Positions 8,251 to 16,931 of a stretch of 64,000 nucleotides of DNA are shown one piece after another (position 1 is the stretch's first letter; every line of letters starts with the position of its first letter). This DNA is from Polynucleobacter sp. MWH-P3-07-1 (lineage in GTDB: Bacteria > Pseudomonadota > Gammaproteobacteria > Burkholderiales > Burkholderiaceae). The translations under genes were made by a program, and so were the position numbers. The notes under the pieces were generated by a model. It saw only the letters and a list, made by a program, of their open reading frames with translations, had not been told where the DNA came from and did no database searches. The stretch spans positions 1,565,983-1,629,982 of the forward strand of contig NZ_CP061296.1 in the NCBI RefSeq assembly GCF_018687555.1, in the 5' to 3' direction.

Positions 8251-9273
8251 TCAGACTTCTGTTGTTGGATCGCGACCCATTAATTTCTGCAAAGCTTCTT
8301 GCGCACCAACATGACCGGATAAAACTTCCGTCATCGCATTCGTAATAGGCATTTCTACCCCCAGGCGCGCCGCTAAATTACTTACTGCCGAGGCACACAA
8401 AACGCCTTCAGCTACATGCCCTAGTCCATCTAATATTGTTTGTAGTGGCTGGCCCGTAGCAAGCGCTAAGCCCACTTGTCGATTTCTTGAAAGGTCGCCA
8501 GTGGCTGTCAAGATCAAATCGCCAACGCCCGTTAATCCCATGCAGGTTTCTGAGCGTCCCCCGGCTGCTTTAACCAAGCGCATCATTTCTGCCAAGCCTC
8601 GCGTGAGAACTGCTGCACGCGCATTCAGCCCCAGATTTAAGCCATCACTGATACCCGCCACAATAGCCAGTACATTTTTAATTGCGCCACCCAACTCAAC
8701 GCCGATCAAATCATCGCTTGCATAGATTCGCATATTGCCATGATGAAAAGCGGTTTGCACAATCGTACATAGTTCATCTGATTGACTGGCCACCGTCAAA
8801 GCGCAAGGCATTCCATTGGCTACCTCTTTGGCAAAACTGGGTCCAGACAACACACCGTATGCATGCTTGATACCTTTGTTGTGCAAACGATCTTCTCGCT
8901 CTACGACTTGATGTGGCAAAAAGGTCGAGCTTGGCTCTAAACCCTTACACAGCCAAACAATGTTTAAAGCATGTTTCGCAACTTGCAATACTTGAACAAG
9001 TGTCTCTGCTAAACCTGCCATCGGGGTTGCAATCACCAATAAATCATGCGGGCCTAAGCGATGAATCGCCACAGAAAAATTGGCCTCTAGGCGCAGGCTC
9101 TTGGGTAATGCGAAGCCAGGCAAGTAGGCGCGGTTCTCACCCTGTTTTTGAATATGCTCAATCTGCTCCAAGGAGCGCGACCATAAACAGACTTGGTCAT
9201 GCTCAAGAAAACGAGCAGCCTGAACGGCCATCGCCGTTCCCCAGGCTCCAGCTCCAAGCAGCGTCACTTTCAT
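8251..9273 (-). CDS. gpsA: Glycerol-3-phosphate dehydrogenase [NAD(P)+]
   Basis: GpsA reduces dihydroxyacetone phosphate to sn-glycerol-3-phosphate for phospholipid synthesis. The 340-residue protein has the N-terminal nucleotide-binding loop GAGAWGTAMA, the WLCKGLE and GPSFAKEVA segments, and the catalytic-lysine region GAIKNVLAIVAGI. It follows secB with a 25-base gap; the secB-gpsA pairing downstream of grxC is a familiar proteobacterial order. Confidence 0.96.
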   Translation of the reverse strand: MKVTLLGAGAWGTAMAVQAARFLEHDQVCLWSRSLEQIEHIQKQGENRAYLPGFALPKSLRLEANFSVAIHRLGPHDLLVIATPMAGLAETLVQVLQVAKHALNIVWLCKGLEPSSTFLPHQVVEREDRLHNKGIKHAYGVLSGPSFAKEVANGMPCALTVASQSDELCTIVQTAFHHGNMRIYASDDLIGVELGGAIKNVLAIVAGISDGLNLGLNARAAVLTRGLAEMMRLVKAAGGRSETCMGLTGVGDLILTATGDLSRNRQVGLALATGQPLQTILDGLGHVAEGVLCASAVSNLAARLGVEMPITNAMTEVLSGHVGAQEALQKLMGRDPTTEV

Positions 9274-9298
9274 GATCTGTTGGCCCTATTTAAACAGC

Positions 9299-9823
9299 TT
9301 AGTTAGGAAGAATGATCTTGCTTTCTTCGGCGGAACTATCTTCTGAGCCCGCACCAGCCTGTTGAGCCTGCATTAAGCGATGCTCATACATTCCGTGGAA
9401 ATTGACTTCATTCAAATGAATCGGCTGGAAGCCAGCGCGGCTGATGGTGTCAGCAATATTGGAGCGCAAATAAGGATACAAAATCGTTGGGCAAGCAATA
9501 CCTAGCATGGGGTCAATCTGCTCAGGAGGGATATTGGCAAATTCAAAAATACCGGTTTGATTGGCTTCAATTAAAAACAATACTTTGCCCTCAATGCGGG
9601 CGGTAACAGTCCCAATCACGCTGACCTCAAATAATCCATCTGAAAGACGGGTGACTGCAATATCGATTTCAACTTGAACTTGTGGTTCTTTTGGAATCAA
9701 TAATATTTCTGGCGCATTTGGCTGCTCCAAGGAAAGATCTTTTAGATAGACACGTTGAATCCGAAAGCTCGGGGCCTGATCTTGATCCAAACCATCTTGA
9801 GTTGAAGTGGCTTTATCGCTCAT
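9299..9823 (-). CDS. secB: Protein-export chaperone SecB
   Basis: SecB is the cytosolic tetrameric chaperone that keeps preproteins unfolded and hands them to SecA. The 174-residue product shows the family core: [19 protein letters not shown] near residue 20, the [10 protein letters not shown] region, and [23 protein letters not shown] near residue 115. The tail after residue 150 is acidic and Ser/Glu-rich. It sits between grxC and gpsA. Confidence 0.96.
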   Translation of the reverse strand: MSDKATSTQDGLDQDQAPSFRIQRVYLKDLSLEQPNAPEILLIPKEPQVQVEIDIAVTRLSDGLFEVSVIGTVTARIEGKVLFLIEANQTGIFEFANIPPEQIDPMLGIACPTILYPYLRSNIADTISRAGFQPIHLNEVNFHGMYEHRLMQAQQAGAGSEDSSAEESKIILPN

Positions 9824-9845
9824 GAAAATTCTCTCTATTGAATAT

Positions 9846-10100
9846 TTACGCTAAAAGAAGGTCTAACTGTCCAGCACGATCTAGGGCTACCAGATCATCA
9901 TATCCACCAACATGGGTATCGCCAATATAGATTTGCGGCACGGTTCTACGACCCGTTTTTGTCATCATGATTTCGCGCTGAGCTGGATCTTTGTCGATCA
10001 AAATCTTCTCTAGATTGCTTACCCCTTTTTTCTGCAAAAGCTTTTCGGCCATCACGCAGTAAGGGCAAACTTGGGTGCTATACATCAAGACTTGTGGCAT
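9846..10100 (-). CDS. grxC: Glutaredoxin 3
   Basis: This 84-residue glutaredoxin reduces disulfides using glutathione. The redox motif CPYC is at residues 12-15, followed by the [18 protein letters not shown] segment that binds glutathione. Length is typical of GrxC. It is five bases downstream of the rhodanese gene and upstream of secB, a common betaproteobacterial order. Confidence 0.95.
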   Translation of the reverse strand: MPQVLMYSTQVCPYCVMAEKLLQKKGVSNLEKILIDKDPAQREIMMTKTGRRTVPQIYIGDTHVGGYDDLVALDRAGQLDLLLA

Positions 10101-10105
10101 ATTTT

Positions 10106-10519
10106 TTACTTAACTAAAGGCAAAGCGGCTGCTTTCCAAGCAGCGATTCCGCCGTCTAAGGCGGCTACTTCAGCAAACCCGAGTGTTTTGACCACCGCAA
10201 CGGCTTTACGAGAGTCACTACCATTCTCACAAATTAAGACCACTGGATGCTTGCGATCCAGCTTGAGCTTACCCATCTCAGCGCCTAGGGTAGCGGCGGC
10301 GGCGAATTTCGCCCCAGGCAAGTGACCTGCTTTAAAGGCATCTTCAGAGCGCAAATCAAAGACATAGGCCTTACGACGATTGATCCAAATCGTCGCCTCG
10401 GTTGGAGAGAGGCCCTTTCCACTAATAAGCGTAGATAATGTGGGTAGGAAGAGTGCGATACCTGAAACAGCTAGTAAGGCAATCAGCGCTAAATTGTCAA
10501 TTTGAGTGAAAAAGTTCAT
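10106..10519 (-). CDS. Rhodanese-like domain protein, membrane anchored
   Basis: The 137-residue protein has one N-terminal hydrophobic helix (about residues 10-28) and a single rhodanese domain with the FDLRSEDAFKAGHLPGA segment and a putative catalytic cysteine in ICENGSDSRKA. The active loop runs from Cys to Arg over six residues, compatible with sulfurtransferase activity. I take the ATG at 10519; a GTG one codon upstream is less likely. It heads the rhodanese-grxC-secB-gpsA run and is divergent from gpmA. Confidence 0.9.
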   Translation of the reverse strand: MNFFTQIDNLALIALLAVSGIALFLPTLSTLISGKGLSPTEATIWINRRKAYVFDLRSEDAFKAGHLPGAKFAAAATLGAEMGKLKLDRKHPVVLICENGSDSRKAVAVVKTLGFAEVAALDGGIAAWKAAALPLVK

Positions 10520-10541
10520 CACCAGATTATAGAATGGCTCT

Positions 10542-11231
10542 ATGAAACAACTTGTTCTTATTCGTCACGGCGAATCCGCTTGGAATCTTGAAAACCGCTT
10601 CACCGGCTGGGCCGATGTTGATTTGACCCCAAATGGGGCAAAACAAGCGCATGCTGCAGGTGAAAAGCTTCTCAAAGCGGGTTACGTATTTGACATTGCC
10701 TATACCTCCGTTCTCAAGCGTGCGATCCGAACCTTGTGGGGCGTTCAAGATGCCATGGACCTCATGTGGATTCCAGTAGTTCATAGCTGGCGTTTAAACG
10801 AACGCCACTATGGCGCGTTAACGGGTTTAAATAAAGCAGAGACTGCCACACAGTATGGTGATGAGCAAGTACACATCTGGAGAAGGTCTTACAACATCCG
10901 CCCCCCTCTATTAGAGACGCACGATGAACGCAATCCCCAAAAAGATCGCCGCTATGAAAAACTCCACCCCTCTGAAGTGCCTCTTGGCGAATGCCTTGAA
11001 GACAATGTCGAGCGGGTCCTACCCTTGTGGAATGAGTCGATCGCCCCTGCACTCAAAGCTGGCAAGCGAATTGTCTTGGTTGCACACGGCAATAGCATCC
11101 GAGCACTCATCAAATACTTAGATCAACTTTCTGATGAAGCCATCATGGAAGTGAACGTTCCAAATGGTATTCCCTTGGTATATGAGCTTGATGACAATCT
11201 CAAGCCTATTCGCCATTTCTATTTAGATTAA
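10542..11231 (+). CDS. gpmA: 2,3-bisphosphoglycerate-dependent phosphoglycerate mutase
   Basis: GpmA interconverts 3- and 2-phosphoglycerate in glycolysis and gluconeogenesis. The 229-residue protein has the phosphohistidine motif RHGESAWN (His9), the [11 protein letters not shown] segment, the [15 protein letters not shown] region and the second active-site histidine in [10 protein letters not shown]. It starts 22 bases from the divergent rhodanese gene and is followed after 11 bases by ctpA. Confidence 0.96.
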   Translation: MKQLVLIRHGESAWNLENRFTGWADVDLTPNGAKQAHAAGEKLLKAGYVFDIAYTSVLKRAIRTLWGVQDAMDLMWIPVVHSWRLNERHYGALTGLNKAETATQYGDEQVHIWRRSYNIRPPLLETHDERNPQKDRRYEKLHPSEVPLGECLEDNVERVLPLWNESIAPALKAGKRIVLVAHGNSIRALIKYLDQLSDEAIMEVNVPNGIPLVYELDDNLKPIRHFYLD

Positions 11232-11242
11232 AAAGAAAAAAT

Positions 11243-12682
11243 ATGCGCCAATTTTTAAAGAATTTTGCCCTCATTGCGATTGGCTTAATTGCAGGGGTGG
11301 CAGCAACGATTCAATTGTCGGCAACGGCTCAACAAAATACGACACTACCCTTGGATGAGCTTCGTACGCTCTCGAACGTATTTGCCCAGATCAAACGTGA
11401 ATATGTGGAACCAATCGAAGATAAGCAATTATTAACAGATGCAGTAAAGGGTATGGTCAGTAGCCTTGACCCTCACTCTACATTTCTAGATAAAAAAGAT
11501 TTTGAAGAGATGCAGGAGCAAACTACAGGTAAGTTTGCTGGTCTCGGAATTGAAATCACCTCTGAGGATGGCTTAGTGAAAGTCTTGAATCCCATTGAAG
11601 GCAGTCCTGCAGAGCGAGCTGGCCTTCAGGCTGGGGATTTAATTACTCGCTTGGACGACAAGCCTGTCCGCGGCATGTCGCTTGATAAAGCCGTTCGAAC
11701 CATGCGTGGCACTCCTGGCACAAAAATTACGTTGACCATTTATCGCAAGAGTGAAGAACGGACATTTCCTGTCACAATCACTCGCGCAGAAATTAAAGTG
11801 CAATCAGTCAAAGCCAAGATTTTAGATAAGGATATTGCTTGGGTGCGCGTCACCAGCTTTCAAGAGCGAACCGTTCCAGATCTTGCTAAAAAACTGACTG
11901 AGTTGGCAGCGCAAGACCCCAAGCTAAAAGGGATTATCTTGGACCTTCGCAATAATGGTGGCGGTCTCTTACAAGGTGCAGTCGGTGTTGCAGCGGCATT
12001 CTTACCAAACGATGCAGTGATTGTTTCTACCAAAGGCCAAACGCAAGATTCAAAACAAGTATTTAATGCAACGCCGGCCATGTATCGATTAAATGAGCCT
12101 GGCGATCCCCTTGCTGGCGTCCCTGAAATCTTTAAGAAACTTCCGATGGTGGTTTTGGTAAATGCCTATTCTGCTTCAGCCTCTGAAATTGTGGCAGGCG
12201 CTCTACAAGATTACAAACGGGCAACGATTATCGGTAAGACCACCTTTGGTAAAGGTTCCGTACAAACTGTGCGCCCCCTCACCAATGACAGCGCCCTCAA
12301 GATTACGACTGCTTACTACTACACACCTAATGGCAGATCTATTCAAGCTTTTGGCATCAAGCCTGACATTGCGGTAGATCAAAGTAAAGATGGCGATCCA
12401 GATGATGTCCTGATTACTCGCGAGGTTGATAGCGAGAAACATCTTCGTAATAAACAGGCATCTGAAGAAAAATTAATTGCTGATCGTGAAAAGCGTCGTT
12501 TAGAAGAGATGCAGCGCATTGAAGAAAAAAATGCAAAGAAGACCGATCAAGAAAAAGAGGCTGAAAAAGCTAAGGCCAAAAAGCCTATCGAACTTGGTAG
12601 CTCTGATGACTTTATGCTCGAGCAAGCTGTCTCCTACTTAAATGGTGGCACCGTTAAACGTTCTGCTTCCAAACTCGAATAA
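11243..12682 (+). CDS. C-terminal processing peptidase, S41 family
   Basis: S41A peptidases are periplasmic serine proteases that trim C-termini of envelope proteins. The 479-residue protein has an N-terminal hydrophobic signal or anchor (about residues 7-27), a PDZ domain (about 92-175) and a catalytic core with Ser312 in SASASE, Lys337 in TFGKGSVQ and Gln341. After residue 400 a charged, Lys/Glu-rich, probably coiled-coil stretch is present. It follows gpmA by 11 bases, likely in one transcript with the MoeB-like gene. Confidence 0.93.
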   Translation: MRQFLKNFALIAIGLIAGVAATIQLSATAQQNTTLPLDELRTLSNVFAQIKREYVEPIEDKQLLTDAVKGMVSSLDPHSTFLDKKDFEEMQEQTTGKFAGLGIEITSEDGLVKVLNPIEGSPAERAGLQAGDLITRLDDKPVRGMSLDKAVRTMRGTPGTKITLTIYRKSEERTFPVTITRAEIKVQSVKAKILDKDIAWVRVTSFQERTVPDLAKKLTELAAQDPKLKGIILDLRNNGGGLLQGAVGVAAAFLPNDAVIVSTKGQTQDSKQVFNATPAMYRLNEPGDPLAGVPEIFKKLPMVVLVNAYSASASEIVAGALQDYKRATIIGKTTFGKGSVQTVRPLTNDSALKITTAYYYTPNGRSIQAFGIKPDIAVDQSKDGDPDDVLITREVDSEKHLRNKQASEEKLIADREKRRLEEMQRIEEKNAKKTDQEKEAEKAKAKKPIELGSSDDFMLEQAVSYLNGGTVKRSASKLE

Positions 12683-12709
12683 ATCCGTTAGCACCGCTCG
12701 AGATAGAAA

Positions 12710-13462
12710 ATGAATGATGAACAGCTACTGCGCTATTCAAGGCACTTGCTACTCGAAGAGATTGATGTTGCTGGCCAAGAAAAACTGCTTGCCTCACACG
12801 CTGTCATTATTGGCGCCGGAGGACTTGGCAGTGCTGCAGCTCCCTACCTAGCTGCGGCAGGTATCGGCAAACTGACTTTGGTTGATCATGACCAGGTTGA
12901 TTTAACCAATCTTCAACGGCAAGTGATGCACTCCCATAAAACGATTGGGCAAAATAAAGCTGTATCTGGGAAACAATTTCTGGAACAGCTTAATAGCACG
13001 ATTGAACTCATTGCTGTTGAGGAAAGGGCAAGCGCCAAGTTGCTGAATCCACTTCTGCCAACAGCACAGATTGTCTTGGATTGCACTGATAACTATGCGA
13101 CAAGACAGCTCATCAATCTCGCTTGTGTTGAGCACCGTTTGCCCCTGGTATCGGGAGCTGCACTTCGCTTTGATGGTCAGGTGAATGTCTTTGATATTCG
13201 TAGTCCTGAATCACCCTGCTATGCCTGTATCTTTTCTCCAGAGGAGCAGTTTGAAGAAACCAATTGTGCAAGCATGGGAGTCTTTGCCCCACTAGTAGGC
13301 ATCATTGGCAGCATTCAAGCAGCCCAAGCTTTGCAACTCCTGATCGGCTTTGGTGATTCACTGATCGGCAGAATGCTGCTTTGGAATGCGCTCACCACCC
13401 AAATCGATGAAATTCGCTTAAAACGCAATCCTGAATGCTCAGTTTGTGGCAATCGTCACTAA
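12710..13462 (+). CDS. MoeB/ThiF family sulfur-carrier adenylyltransferase
   Basis: E1-like enzymes of this family adenylate the C-terminus of a small ubiquitin-like sulfur carrier (MoaD or ThiS). The 250-residue product has the ATP-binding GAGGLGSA loop at about residues 35-42, VDHDQVDLTNLQRQ, the CTDN segment, a conserved cysteine in NCASMGVFAP (Cys186), and two zinc-binding CxxC pairs (170/173 and 243/246). No moaD or thiS is adjacent, so I cannot say which pathway it serves. Confidence 0.9.
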   Translation: MNDEQLLRYSRHLLLEEIDVAGQEKLLASHAVIIGAGGLGSAAAPYLAAAGIGKLTLVDHDQVDLTNLQRQVMHSHKTIGQNKAVSGKQFLEQLNSTIELIAVEERASAKLLNPLLPTAQIVLDCTDNYATRQLINLACVEHRLPLVSGAALRFDGQVNVFDIRSPESPCYACIFSPEEQFEETNCASMGVFAPLVGIIGSIQAAQALQLLIGFGDSLIGRMLLWNALTTQIDEIRLKRNPECSVCGNRH

Positions 13463-13481
13463 ACCGATTTACTAAGTGAAT

Positions 13482-15236
13482 CTAACTCGCTAAGAGGCGC
13501 TCAAGCGCGATCGCCTGAGCCTCTGGCTCAACTGCTTTCAGAATTTCAGGGAGGTGAGATTTGAGCTGACTGACATTGGCCTTGAGTATTTCACGCTTCA
13601 CCAATAAAAGTTGACTAAAGTGCATGGAGAAGTCGGTTAAGCCCATTGCCAGCAATAGCTTAGTCAATGTTGGGTCGCCCGCCATCTCACCACAAATAGC
13701 AATTGGCGTCTTCGCTTTGTTTGCTTGGGTAATGATGGTGTACAGCAAACTCAAGATAGCGGGATGCAAAGGATCATACAAATGTGCCACAGCATGATCA
13801 GCCCGGTCAATCGCCAAAGTGTATTGAATTAAATCATTTGTACCAATCGATAAAAAATCAAAGTGGTGAATGAATAAAGGAAGCGTCAATGCAGCCGCAG
13901 GGATCTCAATCATGGCGCCAACTTGGATATTGGGATTAAATGATTGGCCTCGTTGATGCAGCTGCTGTTTGGCCTTTTCAATCAAGCGGAATGTTTCATG
14001 AATCTCTTTTGCATGCGCCAGCATCGGAATCATGATCCGAGCCTGTCCATGAGCCGATGCCCGCAAAATTGCTCTTAATTGCGTTAGGAAAATTTCTGGC
14101 TCAGTGAGGGACCAACGAATCGCTCGCAAGCCTAATGGTGAAGTTCCTGTTTGCGATAAATCGCTGCCAGCCCCCAGGGCTTTATCTGCGCCCACGTCTA
14201 TCGTCCTGATATTCACTGGCAAACCATGCATTAATTCGATAACGCGCCGATATTCCTCGTATTGTTGCTCTTCATCTGGCAATGCCTGATTACGATCCAT
14301 GAACAAGAATTCAGAACGAAATAAACCTACACCGACCGCCCCAAACTCAACAGCCTGAATAGCATCTTCAGGAAGCTCAATATTGGCAAATAATTCAATG
14401 GCTACTCCATCTGCTGTGCAGGTTTTGGAGTGCTTCAGATTCTGTAACTTACTAGTTTCTTCGATTGCCTTGACTTGAAGGGCGCGATACTCAGCCAATA
14501 ATTGCTCATCTGGGGCAACAATCACAACCCCATGCTCTCCGTCCAAAATGAGCCAGTCGCCATGACGAATCATTTCACTAGCGTGTCGCACGCCAAGCAC
14601 TGCCGGTATTTCCATACTGCGCGCCACAATGGCAGTATGCGAGGTCTTGCCTCCAAGATCGGTTACAAAGCCCGTGAATGCATGTTCTTTAAAACGCAAC
14701 ATATCATGCGGAGCAATGTCATGCGCAACGATAATGGCATCTGCTCCAAGCTCGCTCGTTGGTAGAGCATCGGGTTCTTGCAAAGAATCGGATTGCTGAT
14801 TACTGAGAGCCTTTAAAACACGCTCAGCCACCTGACGAATATCATTTGCACGCTCTTTGAGATAGGCATCCTCAATCTCAGAAAACTGCTCAAGTAAATC
14901 ATTCAATTCGGTTGTCAGCGCCCAGGCTGCATTTAAGCGCTCAGTCCGAATCAGCTTGAGTGGTTTTTCAGCAAGAGCAGGGTCAGCCAAAATCATGCCA
15001 TGCACATCCAAGAAAGCGGCCATCTCCTGAGGGGCATCTTTAGGCAGGCCTTTGCGCAATTGATCTAGCTCTAAACGAACTTGCTCAAAAGCATCTAATA
15101 ATTTTTGCGCTTCCGCCTCTTCTTTGCCCGGCTCAATCACATGGTGACTGACCTCTAATGCCGCACGCGAAATCAACACTGCCTTGCCAATTGCAATACC
15201 CTTCGATACCGGAATACCGTGCAAGGCAAATGTCAT
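13482..15236 (-). CDS. ptsI: PTS enzyme I
   Basis: Enzyme I autophosphorylates from phosphoenolpyruvate and passes the phosphate to HPr. The 584-residue protein has the N-terminal swivelling domain with active His200 in GGKTSHTAIVARS, and the C-terminal PEP-binding barrel with LFRSEFLFMDR, GTNDLIQYTLAIDRAD and the cysteine-containing ICGEMAGDP segment. It lies two bases downstream of ptsH. The PTS genes here lack any sugar permease. Confidence 0.96.
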   Translation of the reverse strand: MTFALHGIPVSKGIAIGKAVLISRAALEVSHHVIEPGKEEAEAQKLLDAFEQVRLELDQLRKGLPKDAPQEMAAFLDVHGMILADPALAEKPLKLIRTERLNAAWALTTELNDLLEQFSEIEDAYLKERANDIRQVAERVLKALSNQQSDSLQEPDALPTSELGADAIIVAHDIAPHDMLRFKEHAFTGFVTDLGGKTSHTAIVARSMEIPAVLGVRHASEMIRHGDWLILDGEHGVVIVAPDEQLLAEYRALQVKAIEETSKLQNLKHSKTCTADGVAIELFANIELPEDAIQAVEFGAVGVGLFRSEFLFMDRNQALPDEEQQYEEYRRVIELMHGLPVNIRTIDVGADKALGAGSDLSQTGTSPLGLRAIRWSLTEPEIFLTQLRAILRASAHGQARIMIPMLAHAKEIHETFRLIEKAKQQLHQRGQSFNPNIQVGAMIEIPAAALTLPLFIHHFDFLSIGTNDLIQYTLAIDRADHAVAHLYDPLHPAILSLLYTIITQANKAKTPIAICGEMAGDPTLTKLLLAMGLTDFSMHFSQLLLVKREILKANVSQLKSHLPEILKAVEPEAQAIALERLLAS

Positions 15237-15238
15237 CG

Positions 15239-15508
15239 TTATTCAGCCTCACCAAAACGGTTATTAATCAGCTCGGTTAAGGCCTGCATAGCCTCATCCG
15301 CTTTATCACCAATCGTTTCAAGCGTCACAGTGCTGCCAATACCGGCAGCTAGCATCATGACACCCATGATGCTTTTTGCATTAATTTGACGTCCATTGCG
15401 AGATAGCAATATTTCACAGGGAAATTCAGCCGCTAATTGAGAGAGCTTAGCAGAGGCCCGAGCATGTAATCCAAGCTTATTCACAATCTGAATATCGGCA
15501 ACTGGCAT
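15239..15508 (-). CDS. ptsH: HPr phosphocarrier protein
   Basis: HPr shuttles phosphate from enzyme I to EIIA components. The 89-residue protein carries the active His15 (GLHARAS) and a regulatory-type Ser46 (AKSIMGVMML), as in bacteria that also encode HPr kinase, although no hprK is in the window. Its ATG directly abuts the EIIA stop codon (TAAATG) and it is followed by ptsI. Confidence 0.96.
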   Translation of the reverse strand: MPVADIQIVNKLGLHARASAKLSQLAAEFPCEILLSRNGRQINAKSIMGVMMLAAGIGSTVTLETIGDKADEAMQALTELINNRFGEAE

Positions 15509-15949
15509 TTATGTTTGCTCCTGAGTTTTTTCTGTGGCAACTTTATTTCCCAAGCGAAGGATTCCATTCTGGCCACCTTGTAGCGCTTTGAGGGCCAAGC
15601 TCTCTAAACCATCTTCTCGGTGTGAAATACAACGCATCAACATTGGCAGATTTAAGCCTGCCAAAACAATGACTTTGGGATGCAGACCAGATGACGAGCC
15701 ATTGGTCTCTAATTTAGTAGCCACATTAGCAGGGGTGGCGCCCATCACATCGGTTAGCACTAGAACTCCGTTGCCATTATCAACTTCATTCGCCGCTTGT
15801 AGCACCCGCTCAAAACTGACCTTCGTATCCTCATAAGGCGGAATATCAATTGCCCTGACTCGCTCAGGCGATTTACCAAAAATGTGCTCTGCAAACCCGT
15901 ACATGGCACTTGCTACCGGAGTATGCGCAACAATAATAATTCCAGCCAT
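15509..15949 (-). CDS. Mannose-family PTS EIIA component
   Basis: This 146-residue protein matches the EIIA-Man fold: MAGIIIVAHT at the N-terminus puts the phosphorylatable histidine at residue 9, followed by a VLTDVMGATPAN segment near residue 67 and the NLPMLMR motif. I use the ATG at 15949, two bases after the gshB stop, not an upstream extension inside gshB. No EIIB, EIIC or EIID is nearby, so a regulatory role is more likely than sugar uptake. Confidence 0.93.
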   Translation of the reverse strand: MAGIIIVAHTPVASAMYGFAEHIFGKSPERVRAIDIPPYEDTKVSFERVLQAANEVDNGNGVLVLTDVMGATPANVATKLETNGSSSGLHPKVIVLAGLNLPMLMRCISHREDGLESLALKALQGGQNGILRLGNKVATEKTQEQT

Positions 15950-15951
15950 TT

Positions 15952-16893
15952 TTATTTCAATGCTTTCTCTAAGGCCTCTAGCCAAAACTGAGCTACATCA
16001 ATGCCACTTTGCTCAGTTATCTCAACAAAACAAGTCGGGCTTGTGACATTGATTTCAGTCAAATACCCGCCAATTAAATCCAATCCTACTAAAAATAAAC
16101 CGCGTTGATTCAGCAATGGGGCCAACTTTTGTGCAAGCCCTAATTCTTGAGGAGTGAGCTGCATTGCCACGCCCTTCCCTCCAGCGGCTAAGTTACCCCG
16201 AATCTCGCTGCCCTGTGGAATACGAGCCAAGGCAAAAGGCACTACCTCGCCACCAATCAAAAGCACCCGCTTGTCACCCTGCGAAATCTCTGGCAAGAAA
16301 CGCTGAATCATCAAGGTTCTCAAGCCATTCTCTCCCAGAGTTTCAACAATGCTTGCCAAGTTGAGGCCATCAGGCCCGACACGAAATACACCCATTCCAC
16401 CCATACCATCTAATGGCTTAATGACAATATCGCGATGCGCTTCATGAAACTTCACTACGGCAGAAAGTTCACGAGTCACTAAAGTTGGGGGGGTAAGCTC
16501 AGGAAATTCAGTGATCGATAACTTTTCTGAATGATCACGAATAGCGTTTGGGTCGTTGAATACCTTTGCGCCTTGACGTACAGCCGCCGACAAGAGCCAA
16601 GTGGTATTAAGGTATTCAATATCAAAAGGAGGATCGGTACGCATCAGTACTGCAGAAAAATCTTTTAGGGCGCGTGCCTTGGTTTTTCCCAACTCAAACC
16701 AAGCATGTCCACTGGGCTTGATTGCTAGCGCTTGGCAATCAGCAATGACTGCCTCGCCGCTCCAAAGAATATTGCGACTTTCTGCAAACCATAATTGATG
16801 CCCTGCGGTCTGGGCAGCGCGCATCATCGCCAAGGTGGAGTCTTTCGAGACCTTAAAACTCTCCAGTGGATCGGCAATAAATAAAAAATCCAT
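15952..16893 (-). CDS. gshB: Glutathione synthase
   Basis: GshB joins gamma-glutamylcysteine and glycine using ATP. The 313-residue ATP-grasp protein begins with the family segment FIADPLESFKVSKDSTLAMMRAA and shows RTDPPFDIEYLNTTWLL, IKPLDGMGGMGVFR and the C-terminal EINVTSPTCFVEI ligand region. It is 38 bases downstream of gshA and two bases upstream of the EIIA gene, so glutathione and PTS genes probably share a transcript. Confidence 0.97.
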   Translation of the reverse strand: MDFLFIADPLESFKVSKDSTLAMMRAAQTAGHQLWFAESRNILWSGEAVIADCQALAIKPSGHAWFELGKTKARALKDFSAVLMRTDPPFDIEYLNTTWLLSAAVRQGAKVFNDPNAIRDHSEKLSITEFPELTPPTLVTRELSAVVKFHEAHRDIVIKPLDGMGGMGVFRVGPDGLNLASIVETLGENGLRTLMIQRFLPEISQGDKRVLLIGGEVVPFALARIPQGSEIRGNLAAGGKGVAMQLTPQELGLAQKLAPLLNQRGLFLVGLDLIGGYLTEINVTSPTCFVEITEQSGIDVAQFWLEALEKALK

Positions 16894-16931
16894 TCATCTA
16901 CCTCTATATCGCCATTAGCAATGCAGGAACA